Source: AP-15 sp963777435 (GTDB lineage Bacteria; Pseudomonadota; Alphaproteobacteria; ATCC43930; CGMCC-115725). Taken from it: 64,000 nt of DNA. Made by a program: the position numbers and the translations under genes. The notes below the pieces were generated by a model. It was given only the letters and a program-made list of their open reading frames with translations. It was not told the origin of the DNA and did no database searches. The DNA lies in contig CAVZQT010000001.1 of NCBI GenBank assembly GCA_963777435.1, positions 620,001-684,000 on the forward strand, read 5' to 3'. How positions within the stretch are numbered: the first letter of the stretch is position 1; every line of letters starts with the position of its first letter. Below, one piece after another: positions 1 to 8,614 of this stretch.

Positions 1-2
1 TG

Positions 3-1577
3 CCGGTCACCGTCTTGTCGCGCTGTCAGCGTTTTTCGCTGCGCCGTGTCCCGGCTGAAATGCTGGCCCAATATTACGCTTGGGTCGCTGAGCAGGAAGG
101 GGTCGCAGCCGAGCCCGCGGCGTTGGCATTGATCGCGCGCGCCGCCGATGGCTCGGTGCGCGACGGGCTGTCATTGCTCGACCAGGCAATCGCCTTGTCC
201 GGCGGGAATGTCGGCGAGGCGGCGGTCCGCGACATGCTCGGCGTCGCTGATCGCGGGCAAGTCTTCGACCTGCTCGAAATGGTATTGCGCGGCGATGCCG
301 CGGCGGCCTTGGCGCAATTCGACCGGCTTTATCAGGAGGGTGCGGATCCGGCGCTGGTGTTGCAGGATCTGCTCGACCTTTCGCACTTTCTGACCCGATT
401 GAAGCTTGCGCCCGACGCCGGCGCCGGCGACCCGCTCGCCGAGGGCGACCGCGAGCGCGCCCGTCCGCTTGCCGAAAAGCTGTCGATGCCGTCTCTGGCG
501 CGGGTCTGGCAGATGCTCCTCAAGGGCCTCGGCGAAGTGCAGGAGGCGCCGTCGCCGATCCAAGCCGCCGAGATGGTGCTGATACGGCTTGCCTATGTTG
601 CCGATCTGCCGGTCCCGGCCGAACTCGGGCGCTCATTGCAAAGCCCGGCGGTGCGGCAGAGTCCAGAACTGCGCGCTGAGCCGGCCCGACCGGCACCGGC
701 CCCCCCTTCGCCCCCAACCCCGACACGGGCGCCCGATTCCTCAAATCCCGCAGCGTCCGCAAGGCCGTCCGCCGCGCCGATGCGCGCCGCGATCGAACTC
801 GCCGAGGCTGCGATCGAGGCGATGCCCGACGCGCCGCCGGCACCGCCGGTCGCGGTATTCGAGCCGATGCCGCAGAGTTTTGATCAGGTCGTGGCTCTGT
901 TCGACAAGCGGCGCGAGGCGGTATTGCGCTCGCATCTCGCGGCGCATCTGCACCTCGTCCATTTCGAGCCGGGGCGGATCGAGTTTCGCCCGGCCCAAGG
1001 CGCACCGCGCGATCTTGCCAATCGCTTGGGCCAGTTGCTCGGCGAATGGACCGGGGCGCGATGGCTGATTGCGATCTCGGAGGCCGAGGGCGAACCGACC
1101 ATGCGTCAGCGCCAGGAGCAGCGCGAGACCGAGTTGCGGAACGGGGTCGCGGCGCACCCGTTGGTTCAGGCGGTATTGGAAACCTTTCCGGGTGCCACGA
1201 TCACCGCCGTGCGCGAGCGCTTTGCCGCGACGGCCGATAGCGATTTGGTGGAGGGTGAGCCGGACCCCGGCGAAACCGAGGGCGCGAGACCGACGAGGAC
1301 AACTCAGCAGAGGATCGGACATGAAAAACATCGGCCAGCTGATGAAGCAGGCGCAGCAGATGCAGGAAAAGATGGCCGAGATGCAGGCGCAGCTCGAGGC
1401 TGTCGAGATGACCGGGGTTGCCGGCGCCGGCATGGTCGAGCTGACCCTGAACGGCAAGAGCGATCTGAAAAAGATCAAGATCGACAAATCGCTGCTCGAT
1501 CCGGCCGAGGGCGAGGTTCTGGAGGATTTGATCGTCGCGGCGTTTGCCGATGCCCGCCGCAAAGTCGCCGCCTATAG
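3..1577 (+). CDS. dnaX: DNA polymerase III subunit gamma/tau, 3' part
   Basis: Clamp-loader subunit of the replicative polymerase. The gene enters from the left edge: the frame is open from base 3 and reads PVTVLSRCQRFSLRR, the conserved end of the AAA+ ATPase domain, so the Walker motifs lie outside the window. The following region matches domain III, then a Pro/Ala-rich linker (about residues 225-270) and a tau-like C-terminal domain ending in HPLVQAVLETFPGA. After an acidic stretch (EGEPDPGE, near base 1275) where the protein would be expected to end, the frame stays open for another 300 bases and overlaps ybaB by 257 bases. The last ~85 residues are Arg-rich shadow-like sequence, so the true stop may have been lost by an indel. 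Followed by ybaB as in most bacteria. Confidence 0.93.
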   Translation, partial: PVTVLSRCQRFSLRRVPAEMLAQYYAWVAEQEGVAAEPAALALIARAADGSVRDGLSLLDQAIALSGGNVGEAAVRDMLGVADRGQVFDLLEMVLRGDAAAALAQFDRLYQEGADPALVLQDLLDLSHFLTRLKLAPDAGAGDPLAEGDRERARPLAEKLSMPSLARVWQMLLKGLGEVQEAPSPIQAAEMVLIRLAYVADLPVPAELGRSLQSPAVRQSPELRAEPARPAPAPPSPPTPTRAPDSSNPAASARPSAAPMRAAIELAEAAIEAMPDAPPAPPVAVFEPMPQSFDQVVALFDKRREAVLRSHLAAHLHLVHFEPGRIEFRPAQGAPRDLANRLGQLLGEWTGARWLIAISEAEGEPTMRQRQEQRETELRNGVAAHPLVQAVLETFPGATITAVRERFAATADSDLVEGEPDPGETEGARPTRTTQQRIGHEKHRPADEAGAADAGKDGRDAGAARGCRDDRGCRRRHGRADPERQERSEKDQDRQIAARSGRGRGSGGFDRRGVCRCPPQSRRL

Positions 1578-1644
1578 CGAGGAGGAAATGCAGAAATTGA
1601 CCGGCGGCCTATCCCTGCCCGGCGGCATGAAACTGCCGTTCTGA
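1321..1644 (+). CDS. ybaB: YbaB/EbfC family nucleoid-associated protein
   Basis: Small DNA-binding protein of 107 residues, the usual family length, that binds DNA as a dimer. It begins MKNIGQLMKQAQQMQEKMAE, the typical helical start, and carries the family core (VELTLNGKSDLKKIKIDKSLL) and a Gly-rich end (GGLSLPGGMKLPF). An AGAGGA ribosome binding site lies about seven bases before the ATG. It sits between dnaX and recR, the classic arrangement, although here two extra genes separate it from recR. Confidence 0.95.
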   Translation: MKNIGQLMKQAQQMQEKMAEMQAQLEAVEMTGVAGAGMVELTLNGKSDLKKIKIDKSLLDPAEGEVLEDLIVAAFADARRKVAAYSEEEMQKLTGGLSLPGGMKLPF

Positions 1645-1728
1645 TTTTCACCTCGCATTTGGGGCTCGGCTACCTTCCGCAGCGGCCGGGGAGGTTAGTA
1701 CCTTGGTAATGTCCGCGAAGCCACTCGA

Positions 1729-1899
1729 ATGAAACGCTATTTGTGTCTCGGCTGCGGCTTCGTGTACGACGAAGCGCTCGGGCTCCCGGAGCACGGGATC
1801 GCGCCGGGGACACGGTGGGAAAATATCCCGAAGGATTGGGTCTGCCCCGATTGCGGCACCCCGAAATCGCTCTTCGAAATGGTCGAGATAGCCTATTAA
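1729..1899 (+). CDS. rubredoxin
   Basis: A 56-residue iron protein with a single Fe(Cys)4 centre that shuttles electrons in the cytoplasm. Two CxxCG motifs are visible, CLGCG near the N-terminus (residues 5-9) and CPDCG near residue 40, with the rubredoxin spacing and the usual GxxPGTxWENIPxDWxCPDCG pattern. Length is normal for the family. It begins 84 bases after ybaB and is followed 25 bases later by a pirin gene, inside what is normally the ybaB-recR interval. Its redox partner cannot be read from the context; alkane hydroxylase, rubrerythrin and other systems are all possible in principle. Confidence 0.93.
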   Translation: MKRYLCLGCGFVYDEALGLPEHGIAPGTRWENIPKDWVCPDCGTPKSLFEMVEIAY

Positions 1900-1924
1900 A
1901 CATAGGCCAAGGATAGAAGCGGCA

Positions 1925-2671
1925 ATGCCGACAGATTTTGTATTGCGAAATAGCGCGCGAGGATATTCCCGGCTGGTATCGACCGGTCTCAACGCCAGTT
2001 ACGTCGCCGGTCATCCCGAGGGCGTCATCACCCGCCAGTCAAGCTTCAATTTTCACGAGTATCAGTCGGGGCTGCCCGGTTTCGGTAAGATCCGTGTCTT
2101 CGGAGACGAGGTCTTCAGCGGGAACGGTACCGGTTACAACATGCATCCACACCACAACTTTATTATCGCGGCAGTGATATTAAAGGGGACGCTGACCCAT
2201 ATCAACACAATTGGCAAGATAGACCTACTAAAGCGAGGTGACTACTATGTCTTTTCCGCCGGATCGGGCGGTAAACATTGTGAGCTGAACATAGAACAAG
2301 AAGATCTGCAGGTAATCTATGTCTGGGCGCTGCCCGACCGGCTGATGACGCCGCCTTCCTATCGTCGCGGCCATTTTGATTGCGAAGCGCATTCGAACGA
2401 GTTGAGCTGCCTTGTGGGCGACGAGCCGGGTGCCTTGCCGATCCGCCAAGACTTAAAACTGTTTCGGCTGACGAGTGATTTGGGCAGGGCCTATCAGCAT
2501 GATTTTGGTCCGAATCACGGGGCTTACCTTTTTGTTGTGGAGGGTGCGGTACAGGTCGGCCAAACCCGGCTCGAACGCCGGGACAGCCTAGGCCTCACGG
2601 CGTCGGGACGTGTAGAGATGACAGCCCTAGCCGACGGCACCGATCTGCTGCTTGTCGACACGGTATTGTGA
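1925..2671 (+). CDS. pirin family protein (bicupin)
   Basis: A 248-residue two-cupin protein. The pirin signature is visible around residues 76-98: MHPHHNFIIAAVILKG then THINTIG, with the His residues that bind the metal. A second cupin half follows (about 165-248), with the HGAYLFVVEGAVQVG strand pattern. Relatives include quercetin 2,3-dioxygenases and regulators of oxidative metabolism, and the substrate cannot be predicted. It is directly downstream of the rubredoxin and 31 bases upstream of recR. Base composition is slightly lower in GC than its neighbours. Confidence 0.85.
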   Translation: MPTDFVLRNSARGYSRLVSTGLNASYVAGHPEGVITRQSSFNFHEYQSGLPGFGKIRVFGDEVFSGNGTGYNMHPHHNFIIAAVILKGTLTHINTIGKIDLLKRGDYYVFSAGSGGKHCELNIEQEDLQVIYVWALPDRLMTPPSYRRGHFDCEAHSNELSCLVGDEPGALPIRQDLKLFRLTSDLGRAYQHDFGPNHGAYLFVVEGAVQVGQTRLERRDSLGLTASGRVEMTALADGTDLLLVDTVL

Positions 2672-2702
2672 CATCACACGCATGCGGCGTGCCGGCTGAA
2701 CC

Positions 2703-3284
2703 GTGTCCGAACTCGATGCCCTAATCCGGCTGCTGGCGAAATTACCCGGGCTCGGCCCCCGCTCGGCGCGGCGCGCAGCATTGCATCTGATTAAACGGCG
2801 CGAAAGCCTGATGACGCCGCTGGCTTCCGCCTTGGCGCGGGCGGCCGAGGCGATCCGCACCTGCCCGGTGTGCGGCAATCTCGATACAATCGAGCCGTGT
2901 GCGATCTGTCGCGACCCGGAACGCGACGCATCCGCGATCTGCGTTGTCGAGGATTTGGCGGATTTGTGGGCGCTCGAACGCACCGGCGCCTTTCGCGGGC
3001 GTTATCATGTGCTTGGCGGCACCTTGTCGGCGCTCGACGGGATCGGGCCGGAAGACTTGACGATCGATCGACTGGTCGCCCGCGTCGAACCCGGCCAGGA
3101 GCTGATCCTCGCGTTGAATGCGACGGTTGAAGGACAGACCACCGCGCACTACATCGCCGACCGCCTCGCCGATGCCGGGGTCAGACTGTCGCGGCTCGCG
3201 CAGGGTGTGCCGATCGGCGGCGAACTCGACTATCTCGATGACGGCACCCTGACCGCCGCCCTAAAATCGCGTCGGCTACTCTAA
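2703..3284 (+). CDS. recR: recombination mediator RecR
   Basis: Works with RecF and RecO to load RecA at gaps. The 193-residue protein has the expected order: helix-hairpin-helix (KLPGLGPRSARRAALHLI, residues 14-31), four-Cys zinc finger (TCPVCG ... CAIC, near 58-74), Toprim domain (ICVVEDLADLWALERTGAFRG), and the C-terminal segment with TAHYIADRL and RLAQGVPIGGELDYLDDGTL. Start is GTG at 2703. Length is normal. It closes the dnaX-ybaB-recR block. Confidence 0.97.
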   Translation: MSELDALIRLLAKLPGLGPRSARRAALHLIKRRESLMTPLASALARAAEAIRTCPVCGNLDTIEPCAICRDPERDASAICVVEDLADLWALERTGAFRGRYHVLGGTLSALDGIGPEDLTIDRLVARVEPGQELILALNATVEGQTTAHYIADRLADAGVRLSRLAQGVPIGGELDYLDDGTLTAALKSRRLL

Positions 3285-3457
3285 AACTGAGGCCGCACCC
3301 CGCTCTTGCGAGAGAGACTGGACTCAATGGATGGCGGAAAAGAATTGGCCGCGGCGTTTATCGCATTGGCTGCGTGGAAAGCCTCTAACTCACAATTGAG
3401 TTTATACGTAATCGTTGCATAATAGATCAGATCCATATCAGCCAGGAGTAAGATAAC

Positions 3458-4792
3458 GTGCCGCATCACCTTCAGGATAAGCGGGCGCGTCACATCTCAG
3501 CGGTCGAGGCCGCAGGCTTGGTCAAATCGGGCGATTGGGTTGATTACGGCATTACTGTCTGCCAGCCTGATGTCTTTGACAAGGCTTTGGCGGCTCGCAA
3601 ATCCGAACTAACCAACGTCAAGTTTCGCTCCTGTCTCTCGATGAAGCCGCGCGCCGTTCTCGAAGCCGATCCCGAGGGCGAGCATTTCTGCTGGTTCAAT
3701 TGGCATTTTTCCGGCTATGACCGCAGGAAACACGATGCCGGGATCAGTCACTATATTCCCTGTAATCTCGGCGAAATTCCCGATTATTACCGGCGTTTTA
3801 TTGACCCGATCGATGTCGCGGTGTTGAAGACGTGCCCAATGGATGAGGACGGCTTTTTCAACTTCGGCGCCAGCAACCTATGGCACCGCGCGGTTATCGA
3901 CCGCGCCAAGCTGGTCATCGTCGAAGTGACCGAGGGTCTGCCCTACGCGTATGGCGAACAGAACGGCGTGCATCGAAGCGAGGTCGATTACGTTATCGAG
4001 GGCGATCACGAGCCCGCGTCTGAACTCCCGCACTCGCCGCCATCCGAGGTCGACCGGGAGGTGGCCCGTCTGATCGCCGGCGAGATCGAAGACGGGGCTT
4101 GCTTGCAGGTCGGGATCGGCGGGATGCCGAACGCCGTATGTTCACTGCTGCTGGACAGCGGCGTCCGCAATCTCGGCGTGCACTCGGAAATGCTGAGTGA
4201 TGGGATCATCGAGCTCTACAAGGCCGGCCGCGTTACTGGGACCGCCAAGACGCTCAATCCCGGTAAGGTCGTGTTCAGTTTCGCGCTCGGATCGCGGAGC
4301 CTGTATGAGGCGATCGACCGCAACACCGATTTCCACTCCTGTCCGGTCGAGTATACGAACCTGCCGCACATCATCATGCAGAACGATCGCATGATTGCGA
4401 TCAACAACACGACCCAGGTCGATCTGCAAGGTCAGGCCGCGTCCGAATCCGATGGCCATCGCCACATTAGCGGCACTGGTGGTCAACTGCAGTTCGTCCG
4501 TGGCGCGTACGCGGCCAAAGACGGAAAATCGTTTATTTGTCTTGCTTCGACATATGAGAGGCGCGGTGAACGCAAGAGCAGGATCGTTCTCAGACTGACG
4601 CCGGGCAATATCGTCACGACGCCGCGCTCGGACATGATGTTTGTCGTGACTGAATACGGCATGGTCAATCTGAAGGGAAAGTCGGTTGCCGATCGCGCCA
4701 AAGCAATGATTTCAATCGCGCATCCCGACTACCGCGAGTCACTTGAGCGCGAAGCATACGAGAATCGTCTTCTCCCCAAGCACTATTTATGA
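3458..4792 (+). CDS. acetyl-CoA hydrolase/transferase family CoA-transferase
   Basis: Moves CoA between an acyl-CoA and a carboxylate by a glutamyl-CoA intermediate. At 444 residues it has the length of the 4-hydroxybutyrate/butyryl-CoA:acetate CoA-transferase group. The substrate loop GIGGMPNAV (about 218-226), the catalytic Glu in HSEMLSDG (Glu244), and the C-terminal GTGGQLQFVRGA motif are all visible. Start is GTG at 3458 with an AGGAG site ten bases upstream. It is monocistronic: recR ends 170 bases before it and the next gene is convergent. The true substrates cannot be told from sequence alone. Confidence 0.88.
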   Translation: MPHHLQDKRARHISAVEAAGLVKSGDWVDYGITVCQPDVFDKALAARKSELTNVKFRSCLSMKPRAVLEADPEGEHFCWFNWHFSGYDRRKHDAGISHYIPCNLGEIPDYYRRFIDPIDVAVLKTCPMDEDGFFNFGASNLWHRAVIDRAKLVIVEVTEGLPYAYGEQNGVHRSEVDYVIEGDHEPASELPHSPPSEVDREVARLIAGEIEDGACLQVGIGGMPNAVCSLLLDSGVRNLGVHSEMLSDGIIELYKAGRVTGTAKTLNPGKVVFSFALGSRSLYEAIDRNTDFHSCPVEYTNLPHIIMQNDRMIAINNTTQVDLQGQAASESDGHRHISGTGGQLQFVRGAYAAKDGKSFICLASTYERRGERKSRIVLRLTPGNIVTTPRSDMMFVVTEYGMVNLKGKSVADRAKAMISIAHPDYRESLEREAYENRLLPKHYL

Positions 4793-4858
4793 GCCGCCGC
4801 GAATTCGATTAGCCGAACAGCGCCCACCTCTCGCTGTAACCTAAGGCGACCGGGCGGC

Positions 4859-5653
4859 TCACAGCGCCAGGTTGACGGCGGCGATGGCCGCGGCGCCAGC
4901 CAGCAGCGCGCCGCCCAGCGGGCGACCGAGACGCGCGCCCCAGGGCAAGTTCTTTTCAACCGCCATGATGATGCCGAGCACCAGCATCCAGCCAATGCTG
5001 CCGCTGCCGACGACAAACATCAGCAGCATGATCGCCCAACAGCAACCAACGCAAAACACCCCGTGGTCGATACCGAGCAGCAGCGCGTTGCGCATAGCGT
5101 GTGGGCCGTGCCAATGTTTGGCAATAAAGCTGATCGGGGTTCGGCATTTCGTCAGACAGTGATATTTCAAGCTGCTGAATTGAAACAGTCCGGCCACGGC
5201 AAAGATCGCCGCGCCGATTGCCCAGCCATTGAACAGCAGCCAAGTCGACCGCTGTGCGGCCAGATGCAATTCGGCGTCGGCGAGGTGAGCGACGGCGCCA
5301 AACGCAAGCCAAACCGCCAGATAACCGCCAATAACCAGCGCCAGCAGCGGTCGCCGGTCGGGTCGTCCGCGCACCAGACGATCAAAGCGATCCAATAGCG
5401 GCAGCGTGGTCGGTAGCATCATTGCCGATGTCATGAGCAGCCAGCCGCCAATATATAGCGCAAGAGGTACCAATACCTCTCCGCCCGGCAATGCGCGGCA
5501 CATCGCCAGGGCGGAATTGGCCTCGATCCAGTCGCCGTGTTTGAGGTAGCGGCCATAAGGGCCACTGCCCCACAACCACAAAGCAGCCCACGCCAACGCG
5601 GCCAAACCCCCGGCGATCGGCAGGAACGGGCGGCGTACTCTCGCCTCAGGCAC
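4859..5653 (-). CDS. DUF2182 integral membrane protein
   Basis: Predicted polytopic membrane protein of about 264 residues with five to six hydrophobic segments. Family landmarks: a TSAMMLPTTLPLL helix, a KYHCLTKCRTP loop with two Cys, and HGVFCVGCCWAIMLLMFVVG with a three-Cys cluster, which suggest metal binding. The longest frame begins at 5782 but would lie on top of the upstream gene; GTG at 5653 follows that gene's stop and is the likelier start. It forms a pair with the DUF1326 gene just upstream, a common association in proteobacteria. Function is unknown. Confidence 0.85.
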   Translation of the reverse strand: MPEARVRRPFLPIAGGLAALAWAALWLWGSGPYGRYLKHGDWIEANSALAMCRALPGGEVLVPLALYIGGWLLMTSAMMLPTTLPLLDRFDRLVRGRPDRRPLLALVIGGYLAVWLAFGAVAHLADAELHLAAQRSTWLLFNGWAIGAAIFAVAGLFQFSSLKYHCLTKCRTPISFIAKHWHGPHAMRNALLLGIDHGVFCVGCCWAIMLLMFVVGSGSIGWMLVLGIIMAVEKNLPWGARLGRPLGGALLAGAAAIAAVNLAL

Positions 5654-5675
5654 TGGCCTCGCCCGAGGCTGATGC

Positions 5676-6284
5676 TCAGCCGTCGAAGACGAAGGTGCTC
5701 TGAAGCGCGTTGTGCCCGGTGAGGTCGAGGTTATGGCCGAGCGCCGGATGTTTCGAGCGATAGTGGGTGGCTTTGCCGACAAACACCGGTGCGCCCGGCA
5801 CGGTCGAAAAGATCGTGTTGGTCAGCGTCGTGGTGGATCCGTCCGGACCCTGATACGGCTCAAGCTCGGCATGGCTGACCTCGCCGACGGTCAACGTGCC
5901 GCGGCCGCCCTCGACATCGAACCGGATCGGCGCCCGCTCGACGCTGACGACCTCGCCGACCAGTTTCGCCAATTCCGCGACCGGCCCGCCGAGCTTGCCA
6001 GTGTAGACATTGAGCAATGCCTGCTGCTGCGCGTCGGTGGCGCCCTCGTCGAGATACAGCGCCACGCGGAAATTGCCGGCGAGGACGTTGCCCGGGATGT
6101 GAGACACCATCGCAACCGTGCGCCCGGCAACGTCCACTCCGTCGACCGAGCCGGCATCGAAATGATAGGCCAGGACCGAGTTGCAAGTGCCGTTATCGGG
6201 ATCCTCGCCAATCCAGCACGGGCAGAGCACCCGGCAATCACAGACCTCGAGAAGACGGCCTTCGAGATGATAGGTCATCGACAT
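5676..6284 (-). CDS. DUF1326 domain protein
   Basis: Protein of 202 residues with a Cys-rich N-terminus (CDCRVLCPCW ... GTC) typical of DUF1326, likely a metal-binding or redox module. A strong GGAGGTGA ribosome binding site precedes two possible ATGs. The second, at 6278, has better spacing than the first. The DUF2182 gene follows 22 bases after its stop, so the two are probably co-transcribed and act together. The biochemical role is not known. Confidence 0.87.
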   Translation of the reverse strand: MSMTYHLEGRLLEVCDCRVLCPCWIGEDPDNGTCNSVLAYHFDAGSVDGVDVAGRTVAMVSHIPGNVLAGNFRVALYLDEGATDAQQQALLNVYTGKLGGPVAELAKLVGEVVSVERAPIRFDVEGGRGTLTVGEVSHAELEPYQGPDGSTTTLTNTIFSTVPGAPVFVGKATHYRSKHPALGHNLDLTGHNALQSTFVFDG

Positions 6285-6479
6285 TCACCTCCTGTTCAAG
6301 TCTTCAGCTCGTATGTCGTTGGCTACGAGCAGGAACTTACACGTTCCTTAACGACGCTACGTAACCATTTCTCTAGTGATGAATGCAACAGTCTCCTCCG
6401 AGAAATCGACTAGCCGCCTAGCCGGGAGCGGGATGCGCCCTTTGGGGTGGCGAGTCTCGCGCAACAATAATTAGATTGG

Positions 6480-8267
6480 CTAAAATCGATCGGGATCGAA
6501 ATCAAGAACCGTAGCGCCGCCGCGAGTGCCGGCCAAATATCCCGGCGCCATCGCCAGGAAATGCTCGGCGAAAAAACGCGCGGTCGCGATCTTGGCGGCA
6601 AGAAAGGCGACGTCGTCCTCGCCCCCGGCAATACGCCGCTCAGCGGCGAGCGCCTGGCGCGACATCAGCCAGCCGCCATAAACCACGCCTGAAAGCTGCA
6701 GATAGGGTGTCGAGCCCGCCGCCGCCGAAGCGGGGTCGGTCTCCACAAGATGGGCCGTCGCGGTTTCGAGCGCCCCGAGCCCGGTGCGCAACGCGCTGCC
6801 GATCGCCGCGAGATCGGCATTGCCCGCCGCGTCCAAAGCGGTCGAGGTTGCCGCGATGTCGGCGCACAGCGAACCCACCGCCGCGCCATGGTCGCGAGCG
6901 AGTTTGCGGCCCACCAGATCGTTCGCCTGAATGCCGTTCGTGCCTTCGTAAATCGGGGCGATGCGGGCATCGCGCAGATGTTGTGCGGCCCCGGTCTCCT
7001 CGATGTAGCCCATCCCGCCATGCACCTGGATGCCGGTCGAGGCGACGACGACACCCATATCGCTGCACCACGCCTTAACCACCGGGATCAAGAGGTCGGC
7101 GCGGCGCTGGGCTTGGGCGCGCTCGGCCGGGTCGGGGTCACGCCGGGCATGGTCGATCATTGCCGCGGCGAAATAAGAGAGCGCCCGCATCGCCTCGGTG
7201 GCGGCGCGCATCTCCAACAGCATCCGCTTGACATCGGGATGGTGAATGATCGGGAGCGCCCCGGCATTGGCGGGTGCGCCGAGCGGCCGGCCCTGAACCC
7301 GGATGCGGGAAAACTCGCGCGCCTGCTGATAGGCGCGCTCGGCGATCGCGAGGCCCTGCACGCCGATATTGAGGCGGGCATTGTTCATCATCGTGAACAT
7401 GTATTCGAGCCCGCGGTTTTCCTCGCCGATGCGCCATCCGATCGCGTCCTCATAGGCGAGCACGCAGGTCGGCGAGGCGTGGATGCCGAGCTTGTGTTCG
7501 AGGCTGAGCGGCCGAACCGTATTGCGCTGCCCCGGCCGGCCTTCGTCATCGAGCAGGAATTTCGGGACCAAGAACAGCGACAACCCGCGGCTGCCTTCAG
7601 GCGCATCGGGCGTGCGCGCCAGCACTGCATGGATAATGTTTGGCGCCAGATCGTGATCGCCATAGGTGATAAAGATCTTCTGCCCGGTGACACGGTAATG
7701 CTCGCCCCATTGGGGATCGTGGGCCGGCACGGCCCGTGTTCTTAGCGTGCCGAGGTCGGAGCCGGCTTGCGGCTCGGTCAAATTCATCGTCCCGGCCCAT
7801 TCGCCCGAGACGAGCCGTCCGAGATAGCGCTGTTTCTGCTCGTCGCTGCCATAGGCCTGCAGCAATTCGACCGACGCCAGTGTCAGCAACGGACACAGCG
7901 CAAACGCCATGCACGCCGAGTTCCACATCTCGGTAACGGGCGCGGCGAGCGCCAATGGCAGTCCTTGCCCGCCATAGTCGGGGTCGGCGATTAGACCGCC
8001 CCACCCGGCCTCGACATATTCGGAATAGGCTTCCCGAAATCCGGGCGGGGTGCGAACGACACCGTTTTCGAGGAGGCTTCCGACGCGGTCAGCCGGTTGG
8101 TTCAGCGGCGCCAATTCGCCGGCCGCAAACTTCCCGGCCTCCCCGAGCACCGTTTCGACAAGATCGCTATCCGCTGCCTGATAGCCGGGCAATGCCGCCA
8201 ACTCGGCGATCCCGGCCACTTCCTCCAGCACAAACCGCATATCGGCAAGCGGGGCGGCATAGGTCAT
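6480..8267 (-). CDS. acyl-CoA dehydrogenase, long form with C-terminal extension
   Basis: FAD enzyme of beta-oxidation, 595 residues, like the long AcdA/FadE5-type dehydrogenases that carry an extra C-terminal domain. Visible landmarks: N-terminal start MTYAAPLADMRFVLEEV, the FAD-binding segment MNLTEPQAGSDLG, and the catalytic Glu in IYEGTNGIQANDLVGRK. The chain ends DFDPDRF. It stands alone: the next upstream gene begins about 350 bases away. The preferred chain length cannot be predicted. Confidence 0.93.
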   Translation of the reverse strand: MTYAAPLADMRFVLEEVAGIAELAALPGYQAADSDLVETVLGEAGKFAAGELAPLNQPADRVGSLLENGVVRTPPGFREAYSEYVEAGWGGLIADPDYGGQGLPLALAAPVTEMWNSACMAFALCPLLTLASVELLQAYGSDEQKQRYLGRLVSGEWAGTMNLTEPQAGSDLGTLRTRAVPAHDPQWGEHYRVTGQKIFITYGDHDLAPNIIHAVLARTPDAPEGSRGLSLFLVPKFLLDDEGRPGQRNTVRPLSLEHKLGIHASPTCVLAYEDAIGWRIGEENRGLEYMFTMMNNARLNIGVQGLAIAERAYQQAREFSRIRVQGRPLGAPANAGALPIIHHPDVKRMLLEMRAATEAMRALSYFAAAMIDHARRDPDPAERAQAQRRADLLIPVVKAWCSDMGVVVASTGIQVHGGMGYIEETGAAQHLRDARIAPIYEGTNGIQANDLVGRKLARDHGAAVGSLCADIAATSTALDAAGNADLAAIGSALRTGLGALETATAHLVETDPASAAAGSTPYLQLSGVVYGGWLMSRQALAAERRIAGGEDDVAFLAAKIATARFFAEHFLAMAPGYLAGTRGGATVLDFDPDRF

Positions 8268-8614
8268 GTCATCGTCTCCGGGGGCAGCGGCGCCGTGGTG
8301 CAGGTGATACTACGCGCTGATGCTCCCCAAATACTGGAATTCCGAGCGCATTTGCCCTGAAGAAGGCATCATCAAGCGTGGCAAGCGCCACAATGCCGCG
8401 GCGTGCGAGCTCCAAACAGCGTGAACGGCGGCGTCGCGCCATCTACACCACGGTATCGCCATCCCGGCGCAGGCCGGGACCCATTTCGGCCGTGGGTACC
8501 GGCCTTCGCCGGTATGGACAACAGAGGTTTAGATAGATTTTGATTAACTTTGGATCCGGCCGCTAAGCGAGCGAAGCATACCCTGCAGCTAACCTATCTA
8601 GGCGATGCTCCGGC
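8268..8614. other. gene-free interval with repeat copy A
   Basis: No convincing gene lies in these 347 bases. Most of it appears to be non-coding sequence between the acyl-CoA dehydrogenase and the next flavoprotein gene. It contains one copy of a palindromic intergenic repeat (8459-8520), listed separately. Confidence 0.5.
8459..8520. repeat. intergenic palindromic repeat, copy A
   Basis: The unit has an inverted repeat CCCGGCGCAGGCCGGGACCC followed by a second palindromic half, TACCGGCCTTCGCCGGTA. Both halves recur at 47178-47234, and a degenerate form occurs near 10322. It lies in a non-coding gap, as expected for REP/ERIC-like elements of alphaproteobacteria. Confidence 0.6.

Noticed and set aside
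741..1562. 273-residue minus-strand open frame over dnaX
   Set aside because: It lies opposite a clearly coding gene and shows the low-complexity, Arg-rich pattern of a shadow frame.
3327..3422. 31-residue frame before the CoA-transferase
   Set aside because: Short, without a strong ribosome binding site, and with no sign of conservation visible.
6750..7745. 331-residue plus-strand frame inside the acyl-CoA dehydrogenase gene
   Set aside because: Antisense to a full-length conserved enzyme; no domain and no ribosome binding site.
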